Notes: generated by a model not told the origin, from the sequence alone. A stretch of 64,000 nt of DNA from Ehrlichia ruminantium str. Welgevonden (GCF_000026005.1 NC_005295.2:1082655-1146654); one strand, 5' to 3'; positions 21,391 through 32,703 are shown, counted from the first letter of the stretch. A program made the numbers and translations.

Positions 21391-22692
21391 TCATAAATTA
21401 GTTTTTAGATCGCGTATGTGTTCTAAATATACACTATCCTTTGGAAGATATCGCTGAGCTAAATTAAAATATTTTTCAAAATCTTTTTTATTATATTCAA
21501 AAAAAGACTTGTTTGCTAATGAAAAGTAGGACATTCCTAAATTTCCCATCATACCATATCCTATGGCTAATTGTTTCCATGCAAACACATTATCTGGCTC
21601 TTTATATATTACTTGTTCTAAAAAATTCACTGCTTCTTTCTGATCATATAATAATAAAGCTTGTGACATTTCAAGCTTCATTAAAATATCATCAGAAGAA
21701 AACTGAAGAGCTAATTTATAATTCTCTATAGATTGCTTAATATCACCAATTTTATACAAAATCTGTGCTTTCAATTCATAAAGATAAGGATCTTCTGGAG
21801 ATTGTGATATCATATTATCTAACGTTGTTAAAGCCTTTGGAACATTAGATTGTCTATAAAAAATAATAGATTGCATGTACGGAGACAATTGATCAATACT
21901 TGTATTATTATTTAATAAAAGATCTATAGGTGTAAAAAATGCATTCATTTTTTCCACTATTCGCTGAAATTTTTTGACATCCCCATCTTCAAATCCATTA
22001 ACCTTATTAACATTATGGTAATTTTGCATCTGCAATAACCTATCACTACTAAGAGGATGAGATAATAAATATTGATCAACACTTCCTCTGTATTGTGCTT
22101 CTAAAAGGTAAAAATGTTTAAACATTTTAATTAATCCTTCTTTACTATATCCAGCACTATCTAGGTAACGTAATGCACACTGATCTGCTGCTGTTTCTTG
22201 TAAACGACTATAAAGAAAAAACATCCTTTTTGTAATATCATTGGTAGCTAAGGCAATAGCCTGACCAACATCAGGATTTACCGTAATCGCAGTAATAATG
22301 CCCAATACATAACCTATTCCAGACATAATAATAGAATCTTGTATTTTATCTTTACGTAGTAAAACATGTTTTTGAGATATATGACCAATTTCATGAGCTA
22401 ACACTCCAATAAGAACATTAGGATCTTTTGAAAACTCAAACAATCCATAATTCAAAAATATGTCATTATTATTTCCAGTAACATAAGCATTAACCGTCTT
22501 ATCATCAACAATGAATACCCTAACTGCTTCTGGATTAATCTTCGCAGCAACAAATATTGGGAATGCCATTTTTTTTATTACAGACTCCACTTCACTATCA
22601 CGAAAAATTGTATAATTCTCCTGACAGAAAGACACATTACTATAAAGTAGGATAATTACAACTACAGAGAATAGTAAAATTTTTATATTCAT
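21391..22692 (-). CDS. M48 metalloprotease with TPR repeats (BepA/YfgC-like)
   Basis: 433 aa. A signal peptide occupies residues 1 to about 23 (a long Val/Ile/Leu run ending SFC-QEN). The zinc site is HEIGH at 100-104, with a likely third ligand in ETAAD (166-170). Residues about 115-160 contain a hydrophobic segment typical of the M48 loop region. The second half (about 280-430) has tetratricopeptide-like helices such as ALTTLDNMISQSPEDPYLYELKAQILY. This order matches BepA, a periplasmic protease that helps assemble or degrade outer membrane proteins. It is transcribed towards the Cys-rich lipoprotein with a 147-bp gap, so the two may be one unit. Confidence 0.85.
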   Translation of the reverse strand: MNIKILLFSVVVIILLYSNVSFCQENYTIFRDSEVESVIKKMAFPIFVAAKINPEAVRVFIVDDKTVNAYVTGNNNDIFLNYGLFEFSKDPNVLIGVLAHEIGHISQKHVLLRKDKIQDSIIMSGIGYVLGIITAITVNPDVGQAIALATNDITKRMFFLYSRLQETAADQCALRYLDSAGYSKEGLIKMFKHFYLLEAQYRGSVDQYLLSHPLSSDRLLQMQNYHNVNKVNGFEDGDVKKFQRIVEKMNAFFTPIDLLLNNNTSIDQLSPYMQSIIFYRQSNVPKALTTLDNMISQSPEDPYLYELKAQILYKIGDIKQSIENYKLALQFSSDDILMKLEMSQALLLYDQKEAVNFLEQVIYKEPDNVFAWKQLAIGYGMMGNLGMSYFSLANKSFFEYNKKDFEKYFNLAQRYLPKDSVYLEHIRDLKTNL

Positions 22693-22899
22693 AAATTAAC
22701 CTAATTATACTTGTTAAAGTATACTATAAATATTGCTTATAATGTATCAAAAAATTAATACTTACACTATAATACAGGATAATCTTAATATATATATATT
22801 TAAATATAAGTATACTACTTTTAGTACATTTATAATAGTTTGTATTATATCCAATATATGATAAAATGTAATAACTAAGCTTAATAAACGTGAGGAGTC

Positions 22900-23265
22900 A
22901 TGAATCCAAAGGAGTCTAACATCGTATTCAGTTCTGAAGAAGATCTGAAAGATTTAGTAATATCCATACTTGATCAACACAAAGCAACCAATATTGTTAC
23001 CATTAATATTGGCAACATAAGCAACTTAGCTAAATATCTAATTATTGTTTCAGGACAGTCAAACTATCATGTAAAATCCTTAGCAGAAAAAGTCAGAAAA
23101 GCAATCAAACCATATGAAAAAGTATCAATTGAAGGATTAAAGGAAGGTAATTGGGTAATAGCGAGCTTTCATAATATACTAGTTCATATTTTCAGGCCAG
23201 AAGTACGTGAATATTATCAGCTTGAAAGCTTATGGCATGGTCAGGTATTAGGTCAGAAATCTTAA
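22900..23265 (+). CDS. rsfS: Ribosomal silencing factor RsfS (YbeB/Iojap family)
   Basis: 121 aa, complete. RsfS binds uL14 on the large subunit and blocks subunit joining when nutrients are low. The sequence has the family layout: an N-terminal helix, ATNIVTINIGNISNLAKYLIIVSGQS (about 34-59), VKSLAEKVRKAIK (about 63-75), EGNWVIASFHNILVHIF (about 85-101) and YYQLESLWHG near the end. A strong ribosome-binding sequence GTGAGGAG lies 4 nt before the ATG. The gene stands alone here, whereas it is often beside nadD or rlmH. Confidence 0.92.
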   Translation: MNPKESNIVFSSEEDLKDLVISILDQHKATNIVTINIGNISNLAKYLIIVSGQSNYHVKSLAEKVRKAIKPYEKVSIEGLKEGNWVIASFHNILVHIFRPEVREYYQLESLWHGQVLGQKS

Positions 23266-23670
23266 CCATACAATTTAATTATACATAATATTTCTTAATA
23301 GCGTTTGGATATTAATTAAGTAAGTATATGAAATCCATATTTGATGCTCTACAGCAATAACACCTAATGTCTGTTAATAACTACACAACATACATCTACT
23401 ATAAAATAGTATATCTTATACTTAACAAATCTAACATTAACAATATTACTTACACCATTAATATTAGAATTATATGTCGTAACCTATTATAAGTCTACCT
23501 TATTACATTATCATATTCATGTTATACAGAGACCTTAGTACTTTATTAAGTAACCTTATGAATAATTCATTAATTATGCATCATAAATTAAAGAGTAAAA
23601 GTAAAATTTATATACACACAAAATAATAAAAAGTTTTTAATTCTTAAAAATTCATAAATACGAGAAAAAT
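23266..23670. other. Intergenic gap
   Basis: Nothing coding. The palindrome-like AAAAAGTTTTT at 23628-23638 lies 33 nt before the next start codon. Confidence 0.4.
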
Positions 23671-24558
23671 ATGAATGATTTCATAGTTGCAAGAAGATCT
23701 GATGATTCTGTAATATCAGTACAACAAGACAATAGTACTAAAAATTTAATGATTACTAGTCTTAATAAGTCAGCAGAACTTCTTCTCAATTATACAAATT
23801 CTGAACTCTCTAATAAACCACTATCAACAATCCTAAATAAAAATCTAGTAGAAGATATGAACAATGAGTTAGAATACACAAATGATGGAACTGACTTATT
23901 TGATATTATATCTAAAATGAATAATTTAACTTTTATAGGAAAAAATAATAAGAATATAACAGTAAAAGCAAAAATTTTTCGTACAGCTAATTTTGATAGA
24001 AATATAATAAATTATGAATTCTTAATACGTGACACTACTATTTCTCAAAAACTTGATATATTTAGAAAATCTATATCTAACAATACAATATATACAATGC
24101 ATCCAGTATTCGAAATTATGGATGAATCATCAACAATTATGGAGATTAAGATCATCTTAGATTTTCTACATAAATACAATATGAGAGCTACTATTGCAAT
24201 GTTAAGTATAGATCCTCCACATAACAGTAAGAACATCGATATTTTAACAAAAAATACCATAGATTTATTACACAAAAACATCAGAGAAAGTGATATAACT
24301 GGTTACATTGGAGAACATAAAATAATATGCATATTACTAGGATGTAAATCTGAATATGCATACTCAGCAGTCTCAAGGTTACATAAAAGTATAAATAACA
24401 GCTTACAAAACTTTCATGCAAAAATATCAATAGGTTATGCTCAAATGTATAACGAAATTGATGCCACAGAACTAATAAATAAAATAAATAAGATACTATT
24501 CATTGCTCAACAAGAAATTGGAGGAGGGTCTATAAAAGATGCTAATACCGAGTTATAA
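23671..24558 (+). CDS. PAS domain protein with degenerate GGDEF-like domain
   Basis: 295 aa, cytoplasmic. Residues about 1-130 look like a PAS domain (SLNKSAELLLNYTNSEL.., then RDTTIS at the end). Residues about 155-290 follow the fold of a GGDEF diguanylate cyclase: TIAMLSIDPP, DLLHKNIRESDITGYIGEHKIICIL and AKISIGYAQM. The catalytic signature GG[D/E]EF is replaced by YIGEHKI, and the first metal-binding Asp region is also unusual, so cyclic-di-GMP synthesis is unlikely. It may instead bind a nucleotide or be a decayed sensor. The purine-rich ACGAGAAAAAT just before the ATG is a weak ribosome site. Confidence 0.65.
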   Translation: MNDFIVARRSDDSVISVQQDNSTKNLMITSLNKSAELLLNYTNSELSNKPLSTILNKNLVEDMNNELEYTNDGTDLFDIISKMNNLTFIGKNNKNITVKAKIFRTANFDRNIINYEFLIRDTTISQKLDIFRKSISNNTIYTMHPVFEIMDESSTIMEIKIILDFLHKYNMRATIAMLSIDPPHNSKNIDILTKNTIDLLHKNIRESDITGYIGEHKIICILLGCKSEYAYSAVSRLHKSINNSLQNFHAKISIGYAQMYNEIDATELINKINKILFIAQQEIGGGSIKDANTEL

Positions 24559-25367
24559 TGACTAATCAAGGCATCTTGAATATAATGTGTACTAATTTGT
24601 ACAATAAACCAACTTCACTACAAATATTAGTTAAAATATTAGATCAGATTCAATATCACAGAATTTTAAATATAATAATACATGGTTTATTTATACAATA
24701 CAGAACTAGAGAATAACCTATAAAAAAAACTACCATTAAACTATATTCTGAGTAAATCTATAAAGATTGATTCTTATCATTATACAAACATCTATTACAA
24801 AAGCACTGATAATAATAAACAAAGTCAGTATTACATAACCGGCTAAAAAACAAACAATAGATTAATGATATCAAAGTTTGGTATACAACCATCAACATAA
24901 ATAAATATTAATTTTTCTAATGATATATTGCTAAAACATTTTATATAACCTTATATCTTTAAAAGATGCTCTCGATCTATAGAGTTTTACATCATTTTAT
25001 AAGATTAACACAATTATAATAATAACACATGTACTATAACTCTAAACATATCATATATTCCATATACTATTAATAATAAATTTTTTTTTTAATAACATCA
25101 TGGAATACTGTCAGTAAAATTCTACTAATACACACCCTTTACTAATATTAATATAACATCAAGCTGAATAGATTGATACTACCCCCTCCTACCTTAGATC
25201 ACTGATTTAATACTAATCTACTAAAAAACTGGTTTTATTTAACCATATAAACATTTCTACACAACATATATTATAATAATATTACAACTTTAAACCCAAA
25301 TTATAATGATATAAGATGTTACCATTGAAAATTATTTACACACAAATTGCACTCTCTTACGCTTAAT
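24559..25367. other. Intergenic gap
   Basis: I see no gene or clear repeat here; the two flanking genes converge. Confidence 0.4.
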
Positions 25368-26006
25368 TTATAATGGAAAATCAACAATAAATTTAAATAC
25401 AGTTTGTTGTACATCATATGCAATACGTGCATTATAATTACTGATAAGTAACATAAGAAAACTGACTTGAACATTTCTAGTTGTTAACTCTACAGAAGTT
25501 ATATCTCCATTAAGAATACTCTTAATACTTTCATGCATTTCTATAATTTGTGCATTTGCAATCACTTCAATTAATAGATGACCATCACTCATACTAGACA
25601 ACATTATCTTTACTCTATTCCCATTAATTACAAAAAGCATGAGTACCATAACCATATTAGTCAGTAGTTTATTAATCTTTTCAATCAACTCAGCATCAAA
25701 AATCTGTACATTAACATTCCATTCAAGAATAACTTTTTTTCTTGTTAGATAATTTTCTATGTTACACTTGGTACTATTAAAATCACCATTATCATCAGAA
25801 ATACTATAGGCCTGCTTTAGCAACTTAAACTTATTCATTACATCATTAGATGCATCAGAAAGTAGAGGCATCATACTCCCGGATAAACTTTCATCATCAC
25901 CTAAGCATTCTATATAATTTACTATAGCACCCACTGATCCAGCCAAATCATGCAATAATCTTGCAGATATTAACTCAATATTTGATAAAACATCATTATT
26001 TTGCAT
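25368..26006 (-). CDS. chpT: ChpT-like histidine phosphotransferase
   Basis: 212 aa. The N-terminal ISARLLHDLAGSVGAIVNYIE (residues 13-33) is the DHp-like helix of alphaproteobacterial ChpT, with H19 as the probable phosphorylated histidine. The rest resembles a GHKL-like fold that has lost ATP-binding motifs, as is normal for this family. In Caulobacter ChpT moves phosphate from the kinase CckA to CtrA and CpdR; in Anaplasmataceae the same relay is thought to control the developmental cycle, so this gene may matter for that. The neighbouring purM starts 151 bp away in the opposite direction. Confidence 0.78.
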   Translation of the reverse strand: MQNNDVLSNIELISARLLHDLAGSVGAIVNYIECLGDDESLSGSMMPLLSDASNDVMNKFKLLKQAYSISDDNGDFNSTKCNIENYLTRKKVILEWNVNVQIFDAELIEKINKLLTNMVMVLMLFVINGNRVKIMLSSMSDGHLLIEVIANAQIIEMHESIKSILNGDITSVELTTRNVQVSFLMLLISNYNARIAYDVQQTVFKFIVDFPL

Positions 26007-26157
26007 AAAAATCCTAAATTTTATATAACGTTTCTATATGTCAACATATAAAAAAAATAACTTTATTAACTAGTAAACAATTTTTTATATGAAGTACAAG
26101 TATTTAATGCTATGCTAATTAACTAAATATAAAGATTTTCCATTATTTAAGGCATTC

Positions 26158-27186
26158 ATGAAAACATATTCAAGTGCCGGTGTTGATATTGAGTCCGGTA
26201 ATAGTTTAGTAGAAAAAATTAAGCCAATTGCATCTTCAACATCCAGACTAGGTGTAGTCAGTAATATAGGATCTTTTGGAGCACTTTTTGATATATCTAA
26301 AATAAAACAATATCGCAATCCAATTTTAGTATCATCAACTGACGGAGTAGGTACAAAATTATGCATAGCTCAAGATACCAATAATCATACAACCATAGGA
26401 ATAGATTTAGTAGCAATGTGTGTTAATGATGTTTTAGCACAAGGAGCAGAACCATTATTTTTTTTAGATTACTTTGCAACAGGGAAAATTCACCATAATA
26501 CTACTTTAGAAGTGATTAGTAGCATAGCAAAAGGATGCAAAGAAGCAAATGTAGCCTTAATAGGTGGAGAAACTGCTGAGATGCCTGGAATGTATGACAA
26601 TAATAAATATGATATTGCCGGTTTTTCAGTTGGAATTACAGAAGCAGATTATATTTTACCAAAAACCAAAAATATCAAAATTGGAGACACAATTATTGGA
26701 TTAGCATCAAGTGGTTTACACTCAAATGGATTTTCTCTTATAAGAAATATCATAGATGAATATCATATAAATTATCAGGACACATGTCCTTGGTCAGATG
26801 AAACATGGGGAAGTTATTTATTAATTCCCACAAAAATTTATGTTAACAGCTTACTATCAATAATACCATTAATCAGTGGATTAGCACATATTACTGGTGG
26901 AGGTTTTATATACAACATACCACGCATTCTACCCAATCATCTATCAGCACAAATTAGTCTAAATTCATGGAAAATGCCAGAAATATTTGATTGGTTAAAA
27001 ACTACAGTACAAATATCACAGACAGAACTTCTAAAAACTTTCAACTGTGGTATTGGAATGGTAGTAATTGTACCACAAGAACATGAAGATCAAATATTAT
27101 CCATGTTAGAAATTACAGGTGAGATTGTATATAAAATTGGCAAAGTTACAGATAATATAACTGGAGATCAAATTTTATTTCAGTAA
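26158..27186 (+). CDS. purM: Phosphoribosylformylglycinamidine cyclo-ligase (AIR synthase)
   Basis: Catalyses ATP-dependent ring closure of FGAM to aminoimidazole ribonucleotide, the step after PurL/PurQ. 342 aa, full length. Key blocks are YSSAGVDIESGN at the N-terminus, VSSTDGVGTKL (about 61-71), GIDLVAMCVNDVLAQGAEPLFFLDY (about 81-105), IGGETAEMPGMY (about 138-149), GLASSGLHSNGFSLIR (about 181-196) and HITGGGFIYNIPR (about 244-256). The start is the ATG at 26158; no clear Shine-Dalgarno sequence is visible. It is not clustered with other pur genes. Confidence 0.97.
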   Translation: MKTYSSAGVDIESGNSLVEKIKPIASSTSRLGVVSNIGSFGALFDISKIKQYRNPILVSSTDGVGTKLCIAQDTNNHTTIGIDLVAMCVNDVLAQGAEPLFFLDYFATGKIHHNTTLEVISSIAKGCKEANVALIGGETAEMPGMYDNNKYDIAGFSVGITEADYILPKTKNIKIGDTIIGLASSGLHSNGFSLIRNIIDEYHINYQDTCPWSDETWGSYLLIPTKIYVNSLLSIIPLISGLAHITGGGFIYNIPRILPNHLSAQISLNSWKMPEIFDWLKTTVQISQTELLKTFNCGIGMVVIVPQEHEDQILSMLEITGEIVYKIGKVTDNITGDQILFQ

Positions 27187-27994
27187 ATTTAAAATTATTT
27201 AACATTCAACAACTGTAATTATAAAACCAACAATACAATATACTAATGTGTTTAATACTAAAAAGGGTTTAACTTTATAAATTAATATATAAGATATTTT
27301 ATAATACATTCCGTATTACATATAAAATAAAAGTCTACACTAACTCAACAGAATTAACGCAAAAAAAATAACATTTATAAATTATTTTCTTCACAAGAAA
27401 GGCATAATACCTCTCATATAATAAATTTATAATATATTATGTGACAACACCATAAATCCATTGTAACCCTAACAATGTAAGTAAACACACTATATTATGT
27501 AATAAAATCTTTAGTATATGTGCTATTAATATACTATTATCAATGCTAATAACAGAACCAACCTTACTATATATGATTCAATCATAAGTTCTCTTGATAT
27601 TATGAAAATTAGTATATATTGTGCTGATAAATATAACTTTTCAAAAAATCATTATAACATAATCAAATAATTCTTCATAACCACATAACACAAATGTACG
27701 ATTTTTACTAATATTATATGTAAATTTTAACTGTATATAATTTATTAATAATGTATCTAAGTGTATATACCCTGATTACTAATATGCTAAAACACACTTA
27801 TGGGACACAATACATAAAAACTTTCTATGATATTATTTTCACTCTGATAGTATAAACATATAATGCTAATATCCTACATAATTTTCATTCTTTAATATAA
27901 TTAAGAGTTTTTTATATTAATTGGAAATATATACTCATAACAAAAATCATATAGAAAATATCCAATACATAGATAATATCCGACATTCACTATA
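27187..27994. other. Intergenic gap
   Basis: AT-rich, with no gene or repeat that I can define. It leads into the 144-bp array. Confidence 0.4.
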
Positions 27995-28866
27995 GAAAAT
28001 TAAACTGTACATACTATCAACAGAATTTCCTATATACTAAGTTAAAGAATATATGTTTACTTATTACAAATAAAATCAAAAACATAAGCAATCTTTAGCA
28101 TTGTTACTTATACTTCAATATATAAATGTTAAACCTCACACAGAATTAAACTGCACATACTATCAGCAGAATTTCCCATATACTCATAAAGAACATATGT
28201 TTACTTATTACAAATAAAATCAAGAACATAAGCAATCTTTAGCATTGCTACTTATACTTCAATATATAAATGTTAAACCTCACACAGAATTAAACTGCAC
28301 ATACTATCAACAGAATTTCCCATATACTCATAAAGAACATATGTTTACTTATTACAAATAAAATCAAGAACATAAGCAATCTTTAGCATTGTTACTTATA
28401 CTTCAATATATAAATGTTAAACCTCACACAGAATTAAACTGCACATACTATCAACAGAATTTCCCATATACTCATAAAGAACATATGTTTACTTATTACA
28501 AATAAAATCAAGAACATAAGCAATCTTTAGCATTGTTACTTATACTTCAATATATAAATGTTAAACCTCACACAGAATTAAACTGCACATACTATCAGCA
28601 GAATTTCCCATATACTCATAAAGAACATATGTTTACTTATTACAAATAAAATCAAAAACATAAGCAATCTTTAGCATTGTTACTTATACTTCAATATATA
28701 AATGTTAAACCTCACACAGAATTAAACTGCACATACTATCAACAGAATTTCCTATATACTAAGTTAAAGAATATATGTTTACTTATCACAAATAAAATCA
28801 AGAACATAAGCAATCTTTAGCATTGTTACTTCATACTTCATATATATAAAATGTTAAACCTCATAT
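27995..28866. repeat. 144-bp tandem array, six units
   Basis: 'gcaatctttagcattg' recurs at 28088, 28232, 28376, 28520, 28664 and 28810, periods of 144, 144, 144, 144 and 146 bp. The units are nearly identical. The first and last units share a variant ('actaagttaaagaat') that inner units lack ('actcataaagaac'), so expansion took place in the middle. No unit contains an ORF of note. Confidence 0.95.
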
Positions 28867-28940
28867 AAAATTTCTATAGATTTAGAACAAGATCTTTTCT
28901 TTTTTATAACCAAATAATATATCTATACACCATTACTAAC

Positions 28941-29241
28941 AAAGATGGCACCATATACATGGTATATATCCTTTAATAAACCACTTTTATTATATTAGTA
29001 CATATCACACAATACAAAAAACAAACTGATTAATAAAACTTGAATAGACAATCTAAACAACTGCTTAATATTAAATAGAAATATAAGCATTCAAAGATGA
29101 CACTATATACATGGTATATATCCTTTAAAACCACCTTTATTATATTAGTACATATTACACAATACAAAAAACAAACTGATTAATAAAACTTGAATAGACA
29201 ACCTAAACAACTGCTTAATATTAAATAGAAATATAAGCATT
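28941..29241. repeat. 152-bp direct repeat, two units
   Basis: 'aaagatggcaccatatacatgg' at 28941 and 'aaagatgacactatatacatgg' at 29093 begin two copies, about 152 and 148 bp long, that differ by a few substitutions and small deletions. The second copy lacks a 'taat' present in the first. The remaining gap to 29793 shows nothing. Confidence 0.9.
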
Positions 29242-29793
29242 ATAATAACACAAAATATAAAATAAAAACTGGTATACCATAACGTTAAAAACATCTTGAG
29301 CAATGAGGAATCTTCCTCAAGTATTAAAAATATAATGATTTTATATCCTACTTACTGAATAGATATTTACCAGGCTATTCCCATATAAACTCAGTACAAT
29401 GCTTTTTAAAACAAAATAAACAAGACATCAATAAGTTATAATATTCAAAATACTGTAATATTAAATAACCATGAAGAAATTTATTTAACAGCTAAATAAG
29501 CCATGTTTTATACAAGTACTAATCGAATAAATATCTATTTAAGTAATTTCTATAAATTAAGCACAATATATTTCATAACATAAAATAAGACGTTAACGAG
29601 TACATAACTTTTAAAACATTACCAATAAAATTAAGAACTATTTCCAAAAGGTTAAAAGACAATATTTTTTATCTTTACCTATCAAGTAGATATTTATTAA
29701 GTTATTTCTATATAAATTTAACATAACATATTGAAAAAATATATATAGTATAGACAGTAAGATACCAATGACCAAATAATGTTCAAAACATTT

Positions 29794-30750
29794 TTAATAA
29801 TCAATATTCTTTTTTACTATTTGAGGATGAAAAGCTTTATAATGCTCAATAATGCTCTTATGATCTAAATGAGTATAAATTTGCGTAGTAGATAAACTTG
29901 TATGACCTAGTAGTTCCTGAACTGATCTAATATCAGCACCACCAATAAATAAATGTGTAGCAAAACTATGACGGAATGTATGAGCAGTTGTAATATCAGG
30001 CAACCCCATTTCAGCACGAAGCTTTTGCATTATGTTTGCAAAATGAGTCCTACTCAGTTTTTTTCCTCTAACTCCAACAAAAATATATTGGTTACTAGGT
30101 CGTGCACCCAAATAATATGGACAACACTCTATATATTGACATAAGCTTTTATATACCATTGATAAAATAGGTACTACTCTTTCTTTATTGCCTTTACCAG
30201 TAATAAAAAGTCTATCTTCTCTAACATCTTGAAACTTCAAATTAACTACTTCACTAATCCTGAAACCAGATCCATAAAGCAACATCATGATTGCAAAATT
30301 ACGCATATCTACCCAATTCTGCGGTAATTGTTTATAATAATTCAGTATTATCTCAATATGAGATCCTGCTAATACTTTAGGTAATGTTTTTTTAAGATGT
30401 GGCCTAGATAAATAAAACACTGCTTGACTGTCTATATAGTACATACGTGATAGATAACGAAAAAAATTTCTCAAAGCAGACAGTGACCTTGCATTGGTAA
30501 CTGCTTCAACTCCACATTGATATCTAGAAGCAAACCATTTTCTCAAATCTCCAATTTTAACATGCACAAGATCATTTAATGTAACAGAACACCCTGTACT
30601 CTTATGCAAGAACTTTATAAGCTTATCAAGGTCTCTTACATAAGAAACAACTGTATTCAAAGAATACCTCTTCTCCTGTTCCATCCATATTTTCCAATCA
30701 TTTACAATATCATAGAGTTCTTTATTCGACATATATTTAAAATCAATCAA
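29794..30750 (-). CDS. xerC: Tyrosine recombinase, XerC/XerD family
   Basis: 318 aa, typical Xer length. The N-terminal SAM-like core-binding domain spans about 8-105 and the catalytic domain about 125-310. All catalytic residues are visible: R164 (GSGFRISE), K186 (GKGNKE), H257 and R260 (HTFRHSFATH), H283 (LLGHTSLSTTQ) and Y292 (IYTH). Xer recombinases resolve chromosome dimers at dif before division. The ending HYKAFHP resembles XerC more than XerD, but the choice between them is not firm. Another in-frame ATG lies 6 codons in. Confidence 0.88.
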   Translation of the reverse strand: MIDFKYMSNKELYDIVNDWKIWMEQEKRYSLNTVVSYVRDLDKLIKFLHKSTGCSVTLNDLVHVKIGDLRKWFASRYQCGVEAVTNARSLSALRNFFRYLSRMYYIDSQAVFYLSRPHLKKTLPKVLAGSHIEIILNYYKQLPQNWVDMRNFAIMMLLYGSGFRISEVVNLKFQDVREDRLFITGKGNKERVVPILSMVYKSLCQYIECCPYYLGARPSNQYIFVGVRGKKLSRTHFANIMQKLRAEMGLPDITTAHTFRHSFATHLFIGGADIRSVQELLGHTSLSTTQIYTHLDHKSIIEHYKAFHPQIVKKNIDY

Positions 30751-30991
30751 AACAAAATAATAATACTATCCAATCAATAAAAAAATCCTCAATAGTCTTT
30801 AGCAAGAACTACAAATATACTGAGATACTTAACTTATTAATATATTTCAAATTTATTATACTACTCATCATATTTAGCATAATATCACATCTGACATGAT
30901 TAACAATAGTAACACATTTCTTAACACTAGATAATATACAATAAATAATATATAATTTTTGACTGGTTTCTTGATATAAATTAGGTAGAAA

Positions 30992-31975
30992 ATGAAAATC
31001 AGTATTTTAGGTGCAGGATCATTTGGCACAGCAATAGCAATTGCACTGTCAGCACATGGTATATCAGTTAACTTATGGGGACGTGATCATAGAAATACTA
31101 CACATATAAACACCTACCGAAAAAATTTAAAATATTTACCTACATATCATCTACCAGACAACATATATGCAACCAGCAATATAGATGAAGTATTATCTGA
31201 CAACAATACATGTATTATCTTAACTATTCCTACACAACAATTACGCACCATATGTACACAAATACAACACAAACAGCATATGTGTAAAAATACTCCAATA
31301 TTAATTTGTAGTAAAGGTATCGAAATTACATCACTCAAATTTCCCAGTGAAATAGCAGAAGAAATTTTACAATATAACCCAATTTTTATACTATCTGGTC
31401 CAAGTTTTGCTAAAGAAATTGCAGAACATCTTCCTTGTAGTATAGTACTTGCTGGCGATAATAAAGAACTTGGTGAATCACTGATAGAAAAAATAAGTAA
31501 TGATGTTCTAAAAATAATATACCATCAAGATATTATAGGTGTACAGATTGGAGCTGCATTAAAGAACATAATTGCAATTGCATGTGGAATAATCGCTGGA
31601 AAAAATTTAGGTAATAACGCTGTTGCTACTGTTATAACTAAAGGCATGAATGAAATTAAAACACTATATATAGCAAAAAATCATTCAATAGATCTTCATA
31701 CATTAATTGGTCCATCATGTCTTGGAGATCTAATATTAACATGTACAACAGAACATTCACGCAATATGGCTTTTGGACTAGAAATAGGAAAAGGTAGAAA
31801 CATAAATACATTAATAGATCACAACCTAAAGCTTGTTGAAGGAACCAGCACTGTAAAACCACTGATATCATTAGCAAAAAAACTTAATGTAGAACTACCA
31901 ATTTGTATATCTATTTACAATTTATTACATGAGAATATATCACTAGATAAAGCCATATCAAATATATTATCTTAG
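30992..31975 (+). CDS. gpsA: Glycerol-3-phosphate dehydrogenase [NAD(P)+]
   Basis: Reduces dihydroxyacetone phosphate to glycerol-3-phosphate for membrane lipid synthesis. 327 aa. The NAD(P)-binding GAGSFGTA is at residues 7-14, LWGRD follows, SKGIE is at about 109-113 and LSGPSFAKE at about 133-141. The catalytic Lys lies in the AALKN motif (about 190-194), and [19 protein letters not shown] (about 240-258) gives the substrate loop. The usual LGLGD is CLGD here, a minor change. The 7-bp minisatellite starts 187 bp after the stop. Confidence 0.96.
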   Translation: MKISILGAGSFGTAIAIALSAHGISVNLWGRDHRNTTHINTYRKNLKYLPTYHLPDNIYATSNIDEVLSDNNTCIILTIPTQQLRTICTQIQHKQHMCKNTPILICSKGIEITSLKFPSEIAEEILQYNPIFILSGPSFAKEIAEHLPCSIVLAGDNKELGESLIEKISNDVLKIIYHQDIIGVQIGAALKNIIAIACGIIAGKNLGNNAVATVITKGMNEIKTLYIAKNHSIDLHTLIGPSCLGDLILTCTTEHSRNMAFGLEIGKGRNINTLIDHNLKLVEGTSTVKPLISLAKKLNVELPICISIYNLLHENISLDKAISNILS

Positions 31976-32162
31976 TCTAATCATCCTTTGATAATTTCAA
32001 CACAATGATAAATAAACGGTCAAAAATATAACATACAACGTTCACCACACATATAAAAAGCAGTCAAATACCCATCCCGTTAACACCCAACTAAGTATGT
32101 AACATATTACATAACAAACTTAAGTATAACTTAAAATTTCCTAGCTAATTATATAAACAAAT
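31976..32162. other. Spacer between gpsA and the 7-bp repeat
   Basis: Ordinary AT-rich sequence with stops in all + frames just before the repeat begins. Confidence 0.4.
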
Positions 32163-32703
32163 TCCTATCTCCTATCTCCTATCTCCTATCTCCTATCTCC
32201 TATCTCCTATCTCCTATCTCCTATCTCCTATCTCCTATCTCCTATCTCCTATCTCCTATCTCCTATCTCCTATCTCCTATCTCCTATCTCCTATCTCCTA
32301 TCTCCTATCTCCTATCTCCTATCTCCTATCTCCTATCTCCTATCTCCTATCTCCTATCTCCTATCTCCTATCTCCTATCTCCTATCTCCTATCTCCTATC
32401 TCCTATCTCCTATCTCCTATCTCCTATCTCCTATCTCCTATCTCCTATCTCCTATCTCCTATCTCCTATCTCCTATCTCCTATCTCCTATCTCCTATCTC
32501 CTATCTCCTATCTCCTATCTCCTATCTCCTATCTCCTATCTCCTATCTCCTATCTCCTATCTCCTATCTCCTATCTCCTATCTCCTATCTCCTATCTCCT
32601 ATCTCCTATCTCCTATCTCCTATCTCCTATCTCCTATCTCCTATCTCCTATCTCCTATCTCCTATCTCCTATCTCCTATCTCCTATCTCCTATCTCCTAT
32701 CTC
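32163..32703. repeat. 7-bp tandem repeat (TCCTATC), about 77 copies
   Basis: The heptamer TCCTATC repeats without visible interruption for 541 bp, about 77.3 units. The + strand is six-sevenths pyrimidine and 43% GC, well above the surroundings. As 7 and 3 are coprime, all three + frames read the same cycle (Ser-Tyr-Leu-Leu-Ser-Pro-Ile) with no stop, while all three - frames meet TAG every 21 nt. There is no start codon in or directly before it, so I do not call a gene. It has the form of a variable-number repeat. Its length in the assembly may not equal its length in the cell. Confidence 0.98.

Noticed and set aside
27995..28866. CRISPR array
   Set aside because: The repeats are contiguous 144-bp units without distinct spacers, and no cas gene is present.
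32163..32703. A protein encoded by the heptamer repeat (Ser-Tyr-Leu-Leu-Ser-Pro-Ile repeats)
   Set aside because: All + frames are open, but each is closed by a stop just upstream with no start codon in between, so translation is unlikely.
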